A stretch of 64,000 bases of DNA from an uncultured Christensenella sp. (GTDB lineage Bacteria > Bacillota > Clostridia > Christensenellales > Pumilibacteraceae): the NCBI GenBank assembly GCA_910577435.1, contig CAJTLV010000005.1, forward strand, positions 81,829 to 145,828, given 5' to 3'. A program made the translations under genes and the position numbers. Below the pieces are notes generated by a model. That model was given only the letters and a program-made list of their open reading frames with translations. It did no database searches and had not been told where the DNA came from. Positions 1 to 8,734 of the stretch are shown one piece after another. The number at the start of each line of letters is the position of its first letter. The first letter of the stretch is position 1.

Positions 1-2646
1 CGCAATACCGTCGTTCCTCTTGGTATCTGCGATAGTGAGGCAGGAGTTGATATCGGACTTAGTCGCTATCTGGAAATGCGGGAATGTCTTTTTGATGCCG
101 ATAAGCGCTTTATAATACTGCACCATTGCATTGGTATCCAAGTCGCCGCGTTTCGACCATTGTATCGCATTGACCGAATCGGGCGATTTATAGGAGTTGC
201 CTGCAAATACATATTCGGGATCGGTCAAATAAGCGTTCGGCTTATTGTCATAAGCATTCCCCGCAACAGTAGGCTTGGAGCGCATAAGCTCTTCGCCGGC
301 GAGGAAAAACGCCGTACCTTGGCTTGTAAGAACGGATGTCGCCGCCAGCCTGTTCATAGCCATAAGCGTCGCCGAATCTTTGTTAGCGGAAGCGTTGAGT
401 TTATCCCACAGCGTCTGATTGTCGTGAGCGGATACATAGTTGATGGATTGCGTCGGATTGGCGGCAAAACTATCGGTCGCGCCGCGCGCTCCGCCGTAAA
501 CAGCTTCATCGTTCTTCCTGCCCGAGGCAAATCCGATCGCACGTAACTGATCGTCGAAAACACCGCCTTTCAATCCGTCGCGGATCTTATCATTGAATAC
601 CGCAATATTAGGCATTTTCGAAGCATTAGCCTGCAGCGCCGCATCTTCGGAAACAAGGCCCGACGTACCGCCCGTCCAGCCCTCGCCGTATATCATTACG
701 TCGGGATTGGTCTTGACGAGCTCGTCGTAGAGAGCGTTCATCGTCTCTATATCGTGCAAGCCCATAAGGTCGAAACGGAAACCGTCGATCTTATATTCTT
801 CCTGCCAATATTTGACCGAATCTATCATAAAGCGGCGGAACATAGCGCGCTCGGACGCAGTCTCGTTTCCGCAGCCTGAACCGTTGAAATACTTGCCGGT
901 ATTATCCGAACGGAAATAATAACCGGGCATAAGTTTATTGAAGTTCGAATCGTTCATACTCTGAACGTGATTGTAAACGACGTCCATAACTACCTGAATA
1001 CCAGCATTGTGGAGCGCCATAATCATTTCTTTCATTTCACGCACGCGCGCCGCGCCGTCGGCGGGGTTTGACGAATACGAACCGTCGGGCACGTTGTAGT
1101 TCACCGGATCGTAACCCCAGTTATATTCGCCGGCTTTGTTATATGTCGCAACATTGAATGTCTCGTCGACCGAGCCGAAGTCGTAAAGCGGCTGGAAGTG
1201 TACAGCGGTAACACCCAGATCTTTGAGATAGTCGAGCGGAGTCATATTGTCGCCCGTTCCTTTTTCGGTAAGACCCAAAAATTTGCCGCGGTTCGCTTCA
1301 GAAACGCGCGAACTCTCGTGTATGGTGAGATCGCGCAGTTGCGCCTCGTAAATGACCGACTTTGTCATTGCTTCCGCAGTAGACGCAAACGACGGGATCT
1401 TATGCGCCGACGCGTCGTTCCAGCCTTCGGGATCGGTGGAATCGAGATCGAGTATCATTCCGCGCTTGCCGTTGCGCCCGGTGCTTCGCGCATAAGGGTC
1501 GACTACCTCATACGTACCGCCCTCGACAGCGGCGGTATACGTGTAATACTTGCCGCCCACGCTCGGCACGGTGACAGACCACTCGCCCTTACTTCCCTTT
1601 GTCATCGGGTATGTCGTCTTGTCAGTGTCGGTCGCCTCGCCGCTGTTGTATATGTTTAGCGTCATATCCGCCGCGACAGGCGACCATACGGTGAACTTGT
1701 ACTGCCCGTTGTTTTCGGATACGCCGAGTTCGCCGTCGTATTTATACGCGGTGTCGAATGCATCGAGACCGAAGAAAGAATTTTTAATAACCGTGCGTCC
1801 GACAAAGTTGACGTCTATATCGAAGTCGGCGGGGTCGTCGACGACGGTATAAGTATCGGTAATATCGAAGTCCTCGCTCAGCGGAATATTGACGGATTTC
1901 TTTCCGACCGCCGTAGAATCCGCAGCGGAACAGTCGAGCGAGCCGATAATGTCGCCGGCGCTGTTCTTCACCTTGAAATACGACGACGCGGTTATGCTCG
2001 ATGTAGTAGTGATATTTAATCTGTCAGCCGCATTAAAAAACGCTTTTTCGATCTTATTCGCCATAGCATCCTCCGCAGAATCGTAAATTCTATCGTTCAG
2101 CTCCGCAAAATACAGCGTCATTTTCCCGTCCACTATGAGGTCGGCGGAAACCATAATGTCAGTAGTCTGAGCCGCCCAACTGTTGGAAGATGTGGATTGC
2201 CGAACGATCATACCGAGAACATTGCCTGTGGCGTCGGGAACCGCACCCGTTACGGTAAACGACAGCTGTTTCCATACCTTGCCCTCATAACCCTCGAACT
2301 CGACGTTTTTCGTGAATTGGCCTTTCGAGGTTGCCGTGTTATCGCAATAGTCGGCGCTTGTCGAATCGGTGCGACTTCCGCCCGCCGCCCATATCCACAT
2401 ATTATAACCCGTATAATTCTGATCCTTGCGGTAGTAGTTTACGGTAAGCGTAAAGTCGTCTACCGCCGTCGCGGCGCGCGCCGTTGCGTTCACGTCGCCC
2501 GACACCGCCGTTGCGGGCGTTTCGGCCTCCGCATACTTAGGTATCAACATTTGCGACGCAGGCACGGACGCTATCGCGATTGCCGCAACGAGTCCCGCCG
2601 CCGCGCAGTTGCGCGCGGCAGTTTCCATTTTCTTGAACTTTTTCAT
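1..2646 (-). CDS. pulA: secreted type I pullulanase (GH13), partial
   Basis: Debranching enzyme that hydrolyses alpha-1,6 links of pullulan and starch outside the cell. The gene runs off the left edge, so 882 codons are visible and the C-terminus is missing. ATG at 2646 follows a GGAGGG site. A signal peptide occupies about the first 40 residues and a PUD/CBM41-like starch-binding segment follows near residues 65-95. The type I signature YNWGYDP is at about 1105-1124, the nucleophile region DGFRFDLM at 763-790, the acid/base region YGEGWTGG at 668-692 and SAHDNQT at 414-432. It is the last visible cistron after the maltodextrin transporter and amylase, so it probably feeds oligosaccharides to MalE. 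Confidence 0.9.
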   Translation of the reverse strand, partial: MKKFKKMETAARNCAAAGLVAAIAIASVPASQMLIPKYAEAETPATAVSGDVNATARAATAVDDFTLTVNYYRKDQNYTGYNMWIWAAGGSRTDSTSADYCDNTATSKGQFTKNVEFEGYEGKVWKQLSFTVTGAVPDATGNVLGMIVRQSTSSNSWAAQTTDIMVSADLIVDGKMTLYFAELNDRIYDSAEDAMANKIEKAFFNAADRLNITTTSSITASSYFKVKNSAGDIIGSLDCSAADSTAVGKKSVNIPLSEDFDITDTYTVVDDPADFDIDVNFVGRTVIKNSFFGLDAFDTAYKYDGELGVSENNGQYKFTVWSPVAADMTLNIYNSGEATDTDKTTYPMTKGSKGEWSVTVPSVGGKYYTYTAAVEGGTYEVVDPYARSTGRNGKRGMILDLDSTDPEGWNDASAHKIPSFASTAEAMTKSVIYEAQLRDLTIHESSRVSEANRGKFLGLTEKGTGDNMTPLDYLKDLGVTAVHFQPLYDFGSVDETFNVATYNKAGEYNWGYDPVNYNVPDGSYSSNPADGAARVREMKEMIMALHNAGIQVVMDVVYNHVQSMNDSNFNKLMPGYYFRSDNTGKYFNGSGCGNETASERAMFRRFMIDSVKYWQEEYKIDGFRFDLMGLHDIETMNALYDELVKTNPDVMIYGEGWTGGTSGLVSEDAALQANASKMPNIAVFNDKIRDGLKGGVFDDQLRAIGFASGRKNDEAVYGGARGATDSFAANPTQSINYVSAHDNQTLWDKLNASANKDSATLMAMNRLAATSVLTSQGTAFFLAGEELMRSKPTVAGNAYDNKPNAYLTDPEYVFAGNSYKSPDSVNAIQWSKRGDLDTNAMVQYYKALIGIKKTFPHFQIATKSDINSCLTIADTKRNDGIA

Positions 2647-2683
2647 TTTACCCTCCTGTGGTTATTGATAATTTAATATCCGT

Positions 2684-4474
2684 TCAATTCGCGGCGGTCT
2701 TGACAACAGCCGAAATACCGCCTGAAATATGCAGTTTCCCGTCTCTTACAACTACCCTGCCGCCGTTCGCTTTTACCGCGCCGACAACATCGTAACCTTC
2801 GAAGTCCGAAAGATCGATCTCGGCGTCGTCATCGCCGACATTGTGTACTATAAGCGTTTTAACGCCGTTATATTCGAGCGTGTACGCCGCGACAACCTTG
2901 TTGAGAGCGTTTATGTCCGTAAGACCTGTTGTAGCGCCGAGCGTATCCGCAATTACGAGCGAGCCGTCGGCATTCAAAGCATACGCCTCCATTTTGCCGC
3001 GCCCTATCTCCGGGAACCGATTGCGAAGGCGTATTGCCTGACGGTAGAACGTAAGTATCGAGTCCTTGTCATCTGTCTGATCGAGTACCGACCCGTACCT
3101 TTGCTGAGAGGTATAGTTCGCTCCGGGCGGATCCTGCGCCGCGCGACTGTCTCCCCAATTAAAATGCAAGCGACGATTGGCATCTGTATTACTGCCGCCT
3201 CTGCTCCCCATTGCACCGATTTCCTCGCCGTAATATATATAAGGATTACCGGGCATCAAAAGATAGAGCGCGGCGGTGGTTTTAACTTTATTCTGATTCC
3301 CAGCAAACGACTGAGTAGTAGCCCATCTGTCCATATCGTGGTTAGAAACAATATTGGACAACAATCCGTGTTCATCGATAGCTAAAACTTTTTTTTGCAT
3401 ATTGGCAATGCCGACAGCAAGTCCCGCCGCGCCGGATGTTCCTCCGGCTACGTTGATGTAACTACCGCTGTTGCTTCCCGAATGTCTGAAATTGAAGTTG
3501 CTCATACCCGTCTCGAAGAAGCGCAGTGTTGTGGTGCCGGATGTTTCGAGAACTTCACCCACATTATAGCAGTAACGGTCGAGATCGGGATATTCTTCAC
3601 CGTATAGTTTTTGCCCTTTCTCGTTGCAGTAATCGTTGAACCACGTCCAAAACTCGGCATTTTCGGGATTGTATGCAATCGTATTGGCACAAGCCCACGG
3701 AACCGCGTCGAGACGGAACGATCGAACGCCGAGTTCCAGCCAGTAATCGACGATATTCTTTATCTCATCGCGGACCTCGTCGTTTGCGAGGTTTACATCC
3801 GGCATACTGCTATCGAAGTTTCCGAGATACCAATAATCGTCGGCGCCTGCCACCTTTTGCCACGTTCCGCCGAACGGAGAATTTCTCTGATGTGCAAAAT
3901 TATACCTTTGCATTGCCGTGCTCTCTTCGGGTTCGAGACCGAGCTTTGCATCTGCCACCGCACGCTTGAACCACTCGTGCTCCACAGAAGTATGGTTTAG
4001 AACGAGGTCGATCTGCAGCCAAATACCGCGCTCGTCGCACGCCGCAACAAGATCCTTAAAATCGTCTATCGTGCCGTAATCTTCGTCTATACTGTAATAA
4101 TCGGTTACATCGTACTTATGATATGACGGCGAACTGTGTATGGGCATAAGCCATATCCCGTTGATGCCGAGATCGGAAGTAGTCGAATCATCGCCGTCGT
4201 TAAGATAATCGAGATTGTCTATAAGCCCGCGAAGATCGCCTATTCCGTCGCCGTCGCTGTCGGCAAAACTATGCACAAACAGCTCGTAATATGTTCTGCA
4301 ATAATCCTGCGGTATATCGTATGCATAAGTATTAGTGGGCGTAGCGGTTTCGATGTCGAAACCGTCTTTTTCGACGCCCGGACCGTTATTACAACCCACC
4401 GAGAACATCGTAACGGAAGCGACCGCCGAAATACAAGCCGCAAAAGTTATCATTTTTTTTATCTGTTTTTTCAT
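2684..4474 (-). CDS. lipoprotein alpha-amylase family glycoside hydrolase (GH13)
   Basis: Surface-anchored enzyme acting on alpha-1,4-glucans or maltodextrins. The chosen start is the ATG at 4474, which gives a classic lipoprotein signal (MKKQIKKMITFAAC..., lipobox FSVGC); a longer in-frame start at 4552 lies inside the upstream palindrome and is unlikely. The 596-aa product has the GH13 motifs in order: DLVLNHTS (region I), VRSFRLDAVPW with the nucleophile Asp, NVGEVLE with the acid/base Glu, and SNHDMDRW. The gene sits between malG and the pullulanase gene. The exact substrate (amylase, neopullulanase or glucosidase) cannot be fixed from motifs alone. Confidence 0.9.
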   Translation of the reverse strand: MKKQIKKMITFAACISAVASVTMFSVGCNNGPGVEKDGFDIETATPTNTYAYDIPQDYCRTYYELFVHSFADSDGDGIGDLRGLIDNLDYLNDGDDSTTSDLGINGIWLMPIHSSPSYHKYDVTDYYSIDEDYGTIDDFKDLVAACDERGIWLQIDLVLNHTSVEHEWFKRAVADAKLGLEPEESTAMQRYNFAHQRNSPFGGTWQKVAGADDYWYLGNFDSSMPDVNLANDEVRDEIKNIVDYWLELGVRSFRLDAVPWACANTIAYNPENAEFWTWFNDYCNEKGQKLYGEEYPDLDRYCYNVGEVLETSGTTTLRFFETGMSNFNFRHSGSNSGSYINVAGGTSGAAGLAVGIANMQKKVLAIDEHGLLSNIVSNHDMDRWATTQSFAGNQNKVKTTAALYLLMPGNPYIYYGEEIGAMGSRGGSNTDANRRLHFNWGDSRAAQDPPGANYTSQQRYGSVLDQTDDKDSILTFYRQAIRLRNRFPEIGRGKMEAYALNADGSLVIADTLGATTGLTDINALNKVVAAYTLEYNGVKTLIVHNVGDDDAEIDLSDFEGYDVVGAVKANGGRVVVRDGKLHISGGISAVVKTAAN

Positions 4475-4506
4475 CTTCCAGAACCTCGTATATAATTTAA
4501 TTATCT

Positions 4507-4550
4507 GCTTACAAAACAGCATACGGTTAACCGTATGCTGTTTTGTAAGC
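4507..4550. terminator. perfect 44-bp palindrome between malG and amylase
   Basis: Two 22-nt arms with no loop spacing, centred on GGTTAACC; the arms begin GCTTACAAAACAGCATACGG. It lies between the malG stop and the amylase start. As RNA on the minus strand it would form a very strong hairpin with only short T runs after it. It is best read as an intercistronic terminator, attenuator or mRNA-stabilising stem that sets amylase expression relative to the transporter. Confidence 0.7.
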
Positions 4551-4569
4551 AATACACTGCGTTAAAAGA

Positions 4570-5436
4570 TCAGCCCTTTGCCGCTCCGCCGGTAATGCCT
4601 GCTACATAGAACTTCTGCATTACCAAGAACAGTATAACGATCGGAACCGAAATCAACACGCCGCCCGCACAGAATCTGGCGAAATGCGTACCGGGCAACG
4701 ACAAACCCGTTATCCACTGTCTTATTCCGACTGCAACCGTATAATATTCGGCCTTAGACATAAACACGCTGGCCAGAATATAGTCGCACCAAGGTGCAAT
4801 GAAGTTAGTAAGAATAGTATAGACGATTATAGGCTTACTCAGCGGTATGATTATTCGCCAAAAAATACGGTTCTTACTTGCTCCGTCTATACGTGCGGCT
4901 TCATCTATTGCCACAGGAACGGTGTCGAAAAATCCTTTCACGATGTAGTAACCGGTACCTGCGCCCAAAGAGTAAGCAAGCATAAGTCCCACTCGGCTAT
5001 TCGGCGTCAGTCCCAAGAAGTTGAACGTATAGTATAACGTGATCATCGACAAAAAGCCGGGAAACAGCCCCAATATCAATGCGATGTTCATCAGTTTCTT
5101 ACGCATTTTGAACCGCAACCGTGACAGGGCGTATGACACCATCAACACGAAAAGCGTCGAAATAACACACGAGCCGATAGCAATAATCAATGTATTGCCT
5201 ACCCAAGTCAAGTAAGGGAATTGTTCGTAATCTGCCGCACCGCCCGGAAACAGCGCCTTAAAATGCTCTAAGGTGTATGAGTTCGGGAATACGATCGAAG
5301 ACGTATTGCCTGCCTCCGTGCCGAACGCACGTAAAATCATCCAAACCAACGGAAACAACCAAATGACCACCATTACGGTAAGGACAATATATATTACAGT
5401 ATCAGAGACGATACGTTTAGCTCTTATTCCTATCAT
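4570..5436 (-). CDS. malG: maltodextrin ABC transporter permease, MalG type
   Basis: Inner permease of a carbohydrate ABC importer (CUT1 family). The 288-aa protein has six predicted membrane segments and the EAA loop that contacts the ATPase (EAARIDGASKNRIFWRIIIP, about residues 183-202). Its ATG overlaps the end of malF by 4 nt, so the two are translationally coupled. No ATP-binding subunit is encoded nearby; a shared MsmX/MalK-type ATPase elsewhere in the genome is likely, as in many Gram-positives. Confidence 0.92.
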   Translation of the reverse strand: MIGIRAKRIVSDTVIYIVLTVMVVIWLFPLVWMILRAFGTEAGNTSSIVFPNSYTLEHFKALFPGGAADYEQFPYLTWVGNTLIIAIGSCVISTLFVLMVSYALSRLRFKMRKKLMNIALILGLFPGFLSMITLYYTFNFLGLTPNSRVGLMLAYSLGAGTGYYIVKGFFDTVPVAIDEAARIDGASKNRIFWRIIIPLSKPIIVYTILTNFIAPWCDYILASVFMSKAEYYTVAVGIRQWITGLSLPGTHFARFCAGGVLISVPIVILFLVMQKFYVAGITGGAAKG

Positions 5437-6989
5437 TGGAACGTATCCTCCTGCGTGTTCGATTTAGAACTGTTGAATACGATTAACGCAAAGAACGCGG
5501 TAATAATGAACGTGAATATTCCGATAACGGATCCGATATTATACCGAGCCAACGCAGTATCCTGCATCGTCAAGCTGTAAAGCCAAGTTATCAACAAATT
5601 CGTCGCGCCGTACCGAACGCCGCCGATGTTGGTGAAAGGTCCGCCGCCTGTTAGGAAGAATATAACGTTGAAGTTGTTGATGTTGCCCGTAAATGTCGTG
5701 ATAAGCTGAGGCCCCATAACGAACATTATATACGGGAACGTTATCGATATAAATCTGCGCACCGGACCTGCGCCGTCTATGCGGCTCGATTCATACAGAT
5801 CTTCGGGAATATTCATCAGTATTCCCATTGTTGACAACATAGTAAACGGCATACCGCGCCAAAGGTTGATTACGATTACCATTATGCGGGCGACCCAAGC
5901 CTCACCGCCCAACCAGTTTACTCCGCCGACGCCCGTTTTTATATGGAACCATTCTATTATAATGTGGTTAAATGCGCCCGTATAGATATTGCTATTGGAA
6001 TACGAGAAGAACTGCCCCATCATCATAAGCGAAACGAAGTCCGGAACGGCAATGACGATAACGAAACAAGTGCGCCAAAATACTTTCATCTTGATGGATT
6101 TCTTGTTGATTATCATCGCCAAGAACATTCCGAAGAAGAAGTTGGTAAACGTTGCGAAAAACGCCCAAACAAGGGTCCAGCCCAGCGTTCGCCACAATAA
6201 AATACCGTACGAACCCTGAAATGTCGTCTTGAACGCCTCGAAGCCGGTCCACCAGAAACGATCGGACGGCGGAGAATGTAAATAGTTAAAGTTGGTGAAC
6301 GCGACCAAAATATTGCATATAAGCGGCAACACCGTAATAATCAATACACCGAGTACAGGCAAAGCCAATACGGTGATATGATAATTATCGTTCATCGCGT
6401 TATTGAACTGATCTTTGGGCGAGCTTATACCTTGCCCGTTCTGCACTCTCTGCTGAACATTGAACGCCGACTTGGTATTTTGCACATACATTATTATAAA
6501 GAATATTATGATTGCGATTGCCAAGACGCTGAAAATCAATATTTTAAGAGAATTATCTCCGTCGAACTTAACCCATTCACCGTTGGCATCGTAATCGAAA
6601 TACTCGTCGATAGTGCCGAGCGTTCCGAGTTTGACGAGATAACCCGCCCCGCTGAATACCATAAATACGACAAACAAAGCCTCGACGGCCAAATATAAAA
6701 ATCCTACTATAAACTGCTTAGGCCCGCGAGAGAAGTTTCCGAACCCCATAATCAAATATGATAATCTCGTTCGCCAATCCCCGTTCTTAAATCTAAGCCA
6801 CAATCCCTTAAAACCGTGACCGATTGCTAAAATCAACGCCCACAGCTTAAACGGAATAGATTTTATAACGTGCCAAATCATTATTCCGACATTCTTAAAA
6901 TAGCCGGCAATACCTAAACCCAATTTGGCATACCACGGGTGATTAAACTGTTTCCAAGTAGGGGTGGCGGATCTATCAGAATTACCCAT
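5433..6989 (-). CDS. malF: maltodextrin ABC transporter permease, MalF type
   Basis: Partner permease to MalG. At 518 aa it is longer than single-domain CUT1 permeases because of an N-terminal extension with two or three extra membrane segments (about residues 30-185) before the transporter core, as in MalF of several clostridia. The EAA motif reads ESSRIDGAGPVRRFISITFP near residue 420. It lies downstream of malE, separated by a hairpin, and is coupled to malG. Confidence 0.9.
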   Translation of the reverse strand: MGNSDRSATPTWKQFNHPWYAKLGLGIAGYFKNVGIMIWHVIKSIPFKLWALILAIGHGFKGLWLRFKNGDWRTRLSYLIMGFGNFSRGPKQFIVGFLYLAVEALFVVFMVFSGAGYLVKLGTLGTIDEYFDYDANGEWVKFDGDNSLKILIFSVLAIAIIIFFIIMYVQNTKSAFNVQQRVQNGQGISSPKDQFNNAMNDNYHITVLALPVLGVLIITVLPLICNILVAFTNFNYLHSPPSDRFWWTGFEAFKTTFQGSYGILLWRTLGWTLVWAFFATFTNFFFGMFLAMIINKKSIKMKVFWRTCFVIVIAVPDFVSLMMMGQFFSYSNSNIYTGAFNHIIIEWFHIKTGVGGVNWLGGEAWVARIMVIVINLWRGMPFTMLSTMGILMNIPEDLYESSRIDGAGPVRRFISITFPYIMFVMGPQLITTFTGNINNFNVIFFLTGGGPFTNIGGVRYGATNLLITWLYSLTMQDTALARYNIGSVIGIFTFIITAFFALIVFNSSKSNTQEDTFQ

Positions 6990-7009
6990 TTATTCACTCC
7001 TATTGTTTT

Positions 7010-7054
7010 ACAGCAAAAGCGCCGAGCCGATAAATTCGATTCGGCGCTTGCTGT
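7010..7054 (-). terminator. intercistronic hairpin after malE
   Basis: Inverted repeat with arms ACAGCAA(AA)GCGCCGA and TCGGCGCTTGCTGT just downstream of the malE stop and upstream of malF. On the minus strand it would form a long stem. It probably acts as a partial terminator or 3' stabiliser that keeps the binding protein in excess over the permeases, a common arrangement in CUT1 operons. Confidence 0.65.
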
Positions 7055-7085
7055 AAACCCGATTAATAATTATTTATTTGTATAA

Positions 7086-8450
7086 TTATGCCTTTTCGGG
7101 CGTCATAGCGGCAACCATATCCGCAAGACCGAGATTTGTTTCGGTTATATTGCCGGCTTCTATATCGTCGACATAGGTTTCGAGACCGGACCACCAAGTG
7201 CCGGGTATATTGCCCTGCAACACGCCGCCCGCCGCAACCTGAGCCGCAAGCGCGGCAAGAGGAGCATTTTCTTTAACTTCGTTCAAATTCGAAACAACCT
7301 TATTGGTAGGACCTGCCTGATGAGCCGCAAAGCGGGTCGTCTGAGCTTTGGTATTTGTAAGGAAGTTCGCAACAGCCATAGCTACTTGCTGATTTTGAGA
7401 CGAAGAATTAACGCCGCAATATTTACCGCCGAAGAAGCTGCCCATCTGCTTTTGCGAGCCGTCTACGGAAGTGAACGTAGGCAACTTAGCAAGACCTACG
7501 GTTGCCTGTTGCTCTTTGGTCGGAGCTTCCCAAGCGCCGCAAACGCCCGCTATGAGAGTGCCGTCTATTATGCCATTAACAGCCGCGCCGTTGGCACCGA
7601 GATCTATAATGGCGGGAGTTTCTCCGTCCTGACAATAACCGGAATTAATATATTTGATCATCGCTTTCGCGCCGCGCTCGCCAGACTCGCTCATAAAGCT
7701 CGAGAAGTCCGAATCCGCGCCGTTGGCGTCCAGTTCAACACCTTCGCCGAAGAAGAACGTAGCTGCATAGAAGCCGGTACCGTAACGGTACATAAACGAT
7801 TTGTTTGCTGTTTTGGCTTTTGCGATAATGGTGTCGAGAGAACCGGCTTCCGTTTCCGTCAAGTCGTTTTTGTTATAAACAAGATAGTAGCCGTTGTCGG
7901 AAGTGGTCGGGAACGCATAGCAATAACCGTCTTTCATAGCGGGAGCATAGGTCGTTTCCGAATCGCGCTGCGTTATTGCGGCGCTGTAATAGCTACCCGT
8001 CGCGCCTCTGAGCGGAGCGAGGTAATTGCTCTTTATAAAATCGCCCATATGGTCGGATGGGAAAAAGAATACATCCGCGCCTGCCGATGCGTCCGTTCCG
8101 AGATTTTCGCGAACTTCACCCTCTTCCATTGCTTGGAAATTAATGGTTACGTTCGAGTATTTACCGTCGTGATAAGAATCGCTTGTAAACTCGTTCATTA
8201 ATGCCGTATATGTCGGAATGACTTCTACCGGAGCCCAAACACGAATGGTGCAAGCCTCAACTTTATCGTTGTTTGCATTCGCATTATCGAGCATAGGGTC
8301 ATCCCAATGCGTGACTTTATTAAATTCCGACGGATCAAGTCCTGCGGCGTTGCCGGAATTACTGGAACCGTTATTGCACGCGGCAAGACCGCCGGCAACG
8401 GAAAGCGCCGTTACCGACGCAAGCAAAAGTGAAAGCAATTTCTTCTTCAT
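7086..8450 (-). CDS. malE: maltodextrin-binding lipoprotein, MalE type
   Basis: Extracellular solute-binding protein that delivers maltodextrins to MalFG. ATG at 8450 follows GGAGGAAAAT; earlier in-frame Met codons lie upstream of that site. A lipoprotein signal (MKKKLLSLLLAS..., lipobox GLAAC) is followed by a 430-residue family 1 binding-protein fold. FFGGKYCGVNS and TRFAAHQAGPTNKVVSN in the C-terminal half resemble MalE proteins. It is the first gene of the operon, behind a near-consensus promoter. Confidence 0.9.
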   Translation of the reverse strand: MKKKLLSLLLASVTALSVAGGLAACNNGSSNSGNAAGLDPSEFNKVTHWDDPMLDNANANNDKVEACTIRVWAPVEVIPTYTALMNEFTSDSYHDGKYSNVTINFQAMEEGEVRENLGTDASAGADVFFFPSDHMGDFIKSNYLAPLRGATGSYYSAAITQRDSETTYAPAMKDGYCYAFPTTSDNGYYLVYNKNDLTETEAGSLDTIIAKAKTANKSFMYRYGTGFYAATFFFGEGVELDANGADSDFSSFMSESGERGAKAMIKYINSGYCQDGETPAIIDLGANGAAVNGIIDGTLIAGVCGAWEAPTKEQQATVGLAKLPTFTSVDGSQKQMGSFFGGKYCGVNSSSQNQQVAMAVANFLTNTKAQTTRFAAHQAGPTNKVVSNLNEVKENAPLAALAAQVAAGGVLQGNIPGTWWSGLETYVDDIEAGNITETNLGLADMVAAMTPEKA

Positions 8451-8489
8451 ATTTTCCTCCATAGAATGATTTTTTAATTGCTTGTGCAT

Positions 8490-8518
8490 ATTATAGCACC
8501 CTCCCCCAACGTTGTCAA
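8490..8518 (-). promoter_or_regulatory. sigma-A promoter of the mal operon
   Basis: On the minus strand TTGACA (8513-8518), a 17-nt spacer and TATAAT (8490-8495) match consensus exactly. The ribosome site and malE ATG follow 40-45 nt downstream. About 30 nt upstream of the -35 a near-palindrome (TTGTGC-AAAAT-GTACAA, about 8549-8565) could bind a LacI-type or catabolite regulator, but this is a weak call. Confidence 0.85.
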
Positions 8519-8688
8519 TAGGTTTTTACAAAAAAATCGGGGTTTTATTGTACATTTTGCACAATATTTTCTATTTAATCATATCCATAAAGGCCGGAAC
8601 TTATACGTTTTGGCGAATTTTGTCGATAAAAAACCGAGCGCATAACACCTTATTTCGACTTCGATCACCGTATCGCTTCGGAATTTCA

Positions 8689-8716
8689 CAAAAAAGGACG
8701 TCCGCAGACGCCCTTT
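8689..8716 (-). terminator. intrinsic terminator of the 8735-12490 gene
   Basis: On the minus strand GGGCGTC-TGCG-GACGTCC forms a 7-bp stem (one G-T pair) with A/T extension and is followed by TTTTTT. It lies 20 nt after the stop codon at 8735 and upstream of the mal promoter, so it insulates the two transcription units. Confidence 0.75.
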
Positions 8717-8734
8717 CGCATAAGTTTCGTTATA

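Noticed and set aside
5086..5818. CTGATGA sequences on the minus strand inside malG and malF as possible further hammerheads
   Set aside because: No GAAA core or complementary stems at the required distances.
8549..8565. LacI-type operator upstream of the mal promoter
   Set aside because: Near-palindrome only, outside the promoter core, and no regulator gene is adjacent; mentioned with the promoter but not called as a feature.
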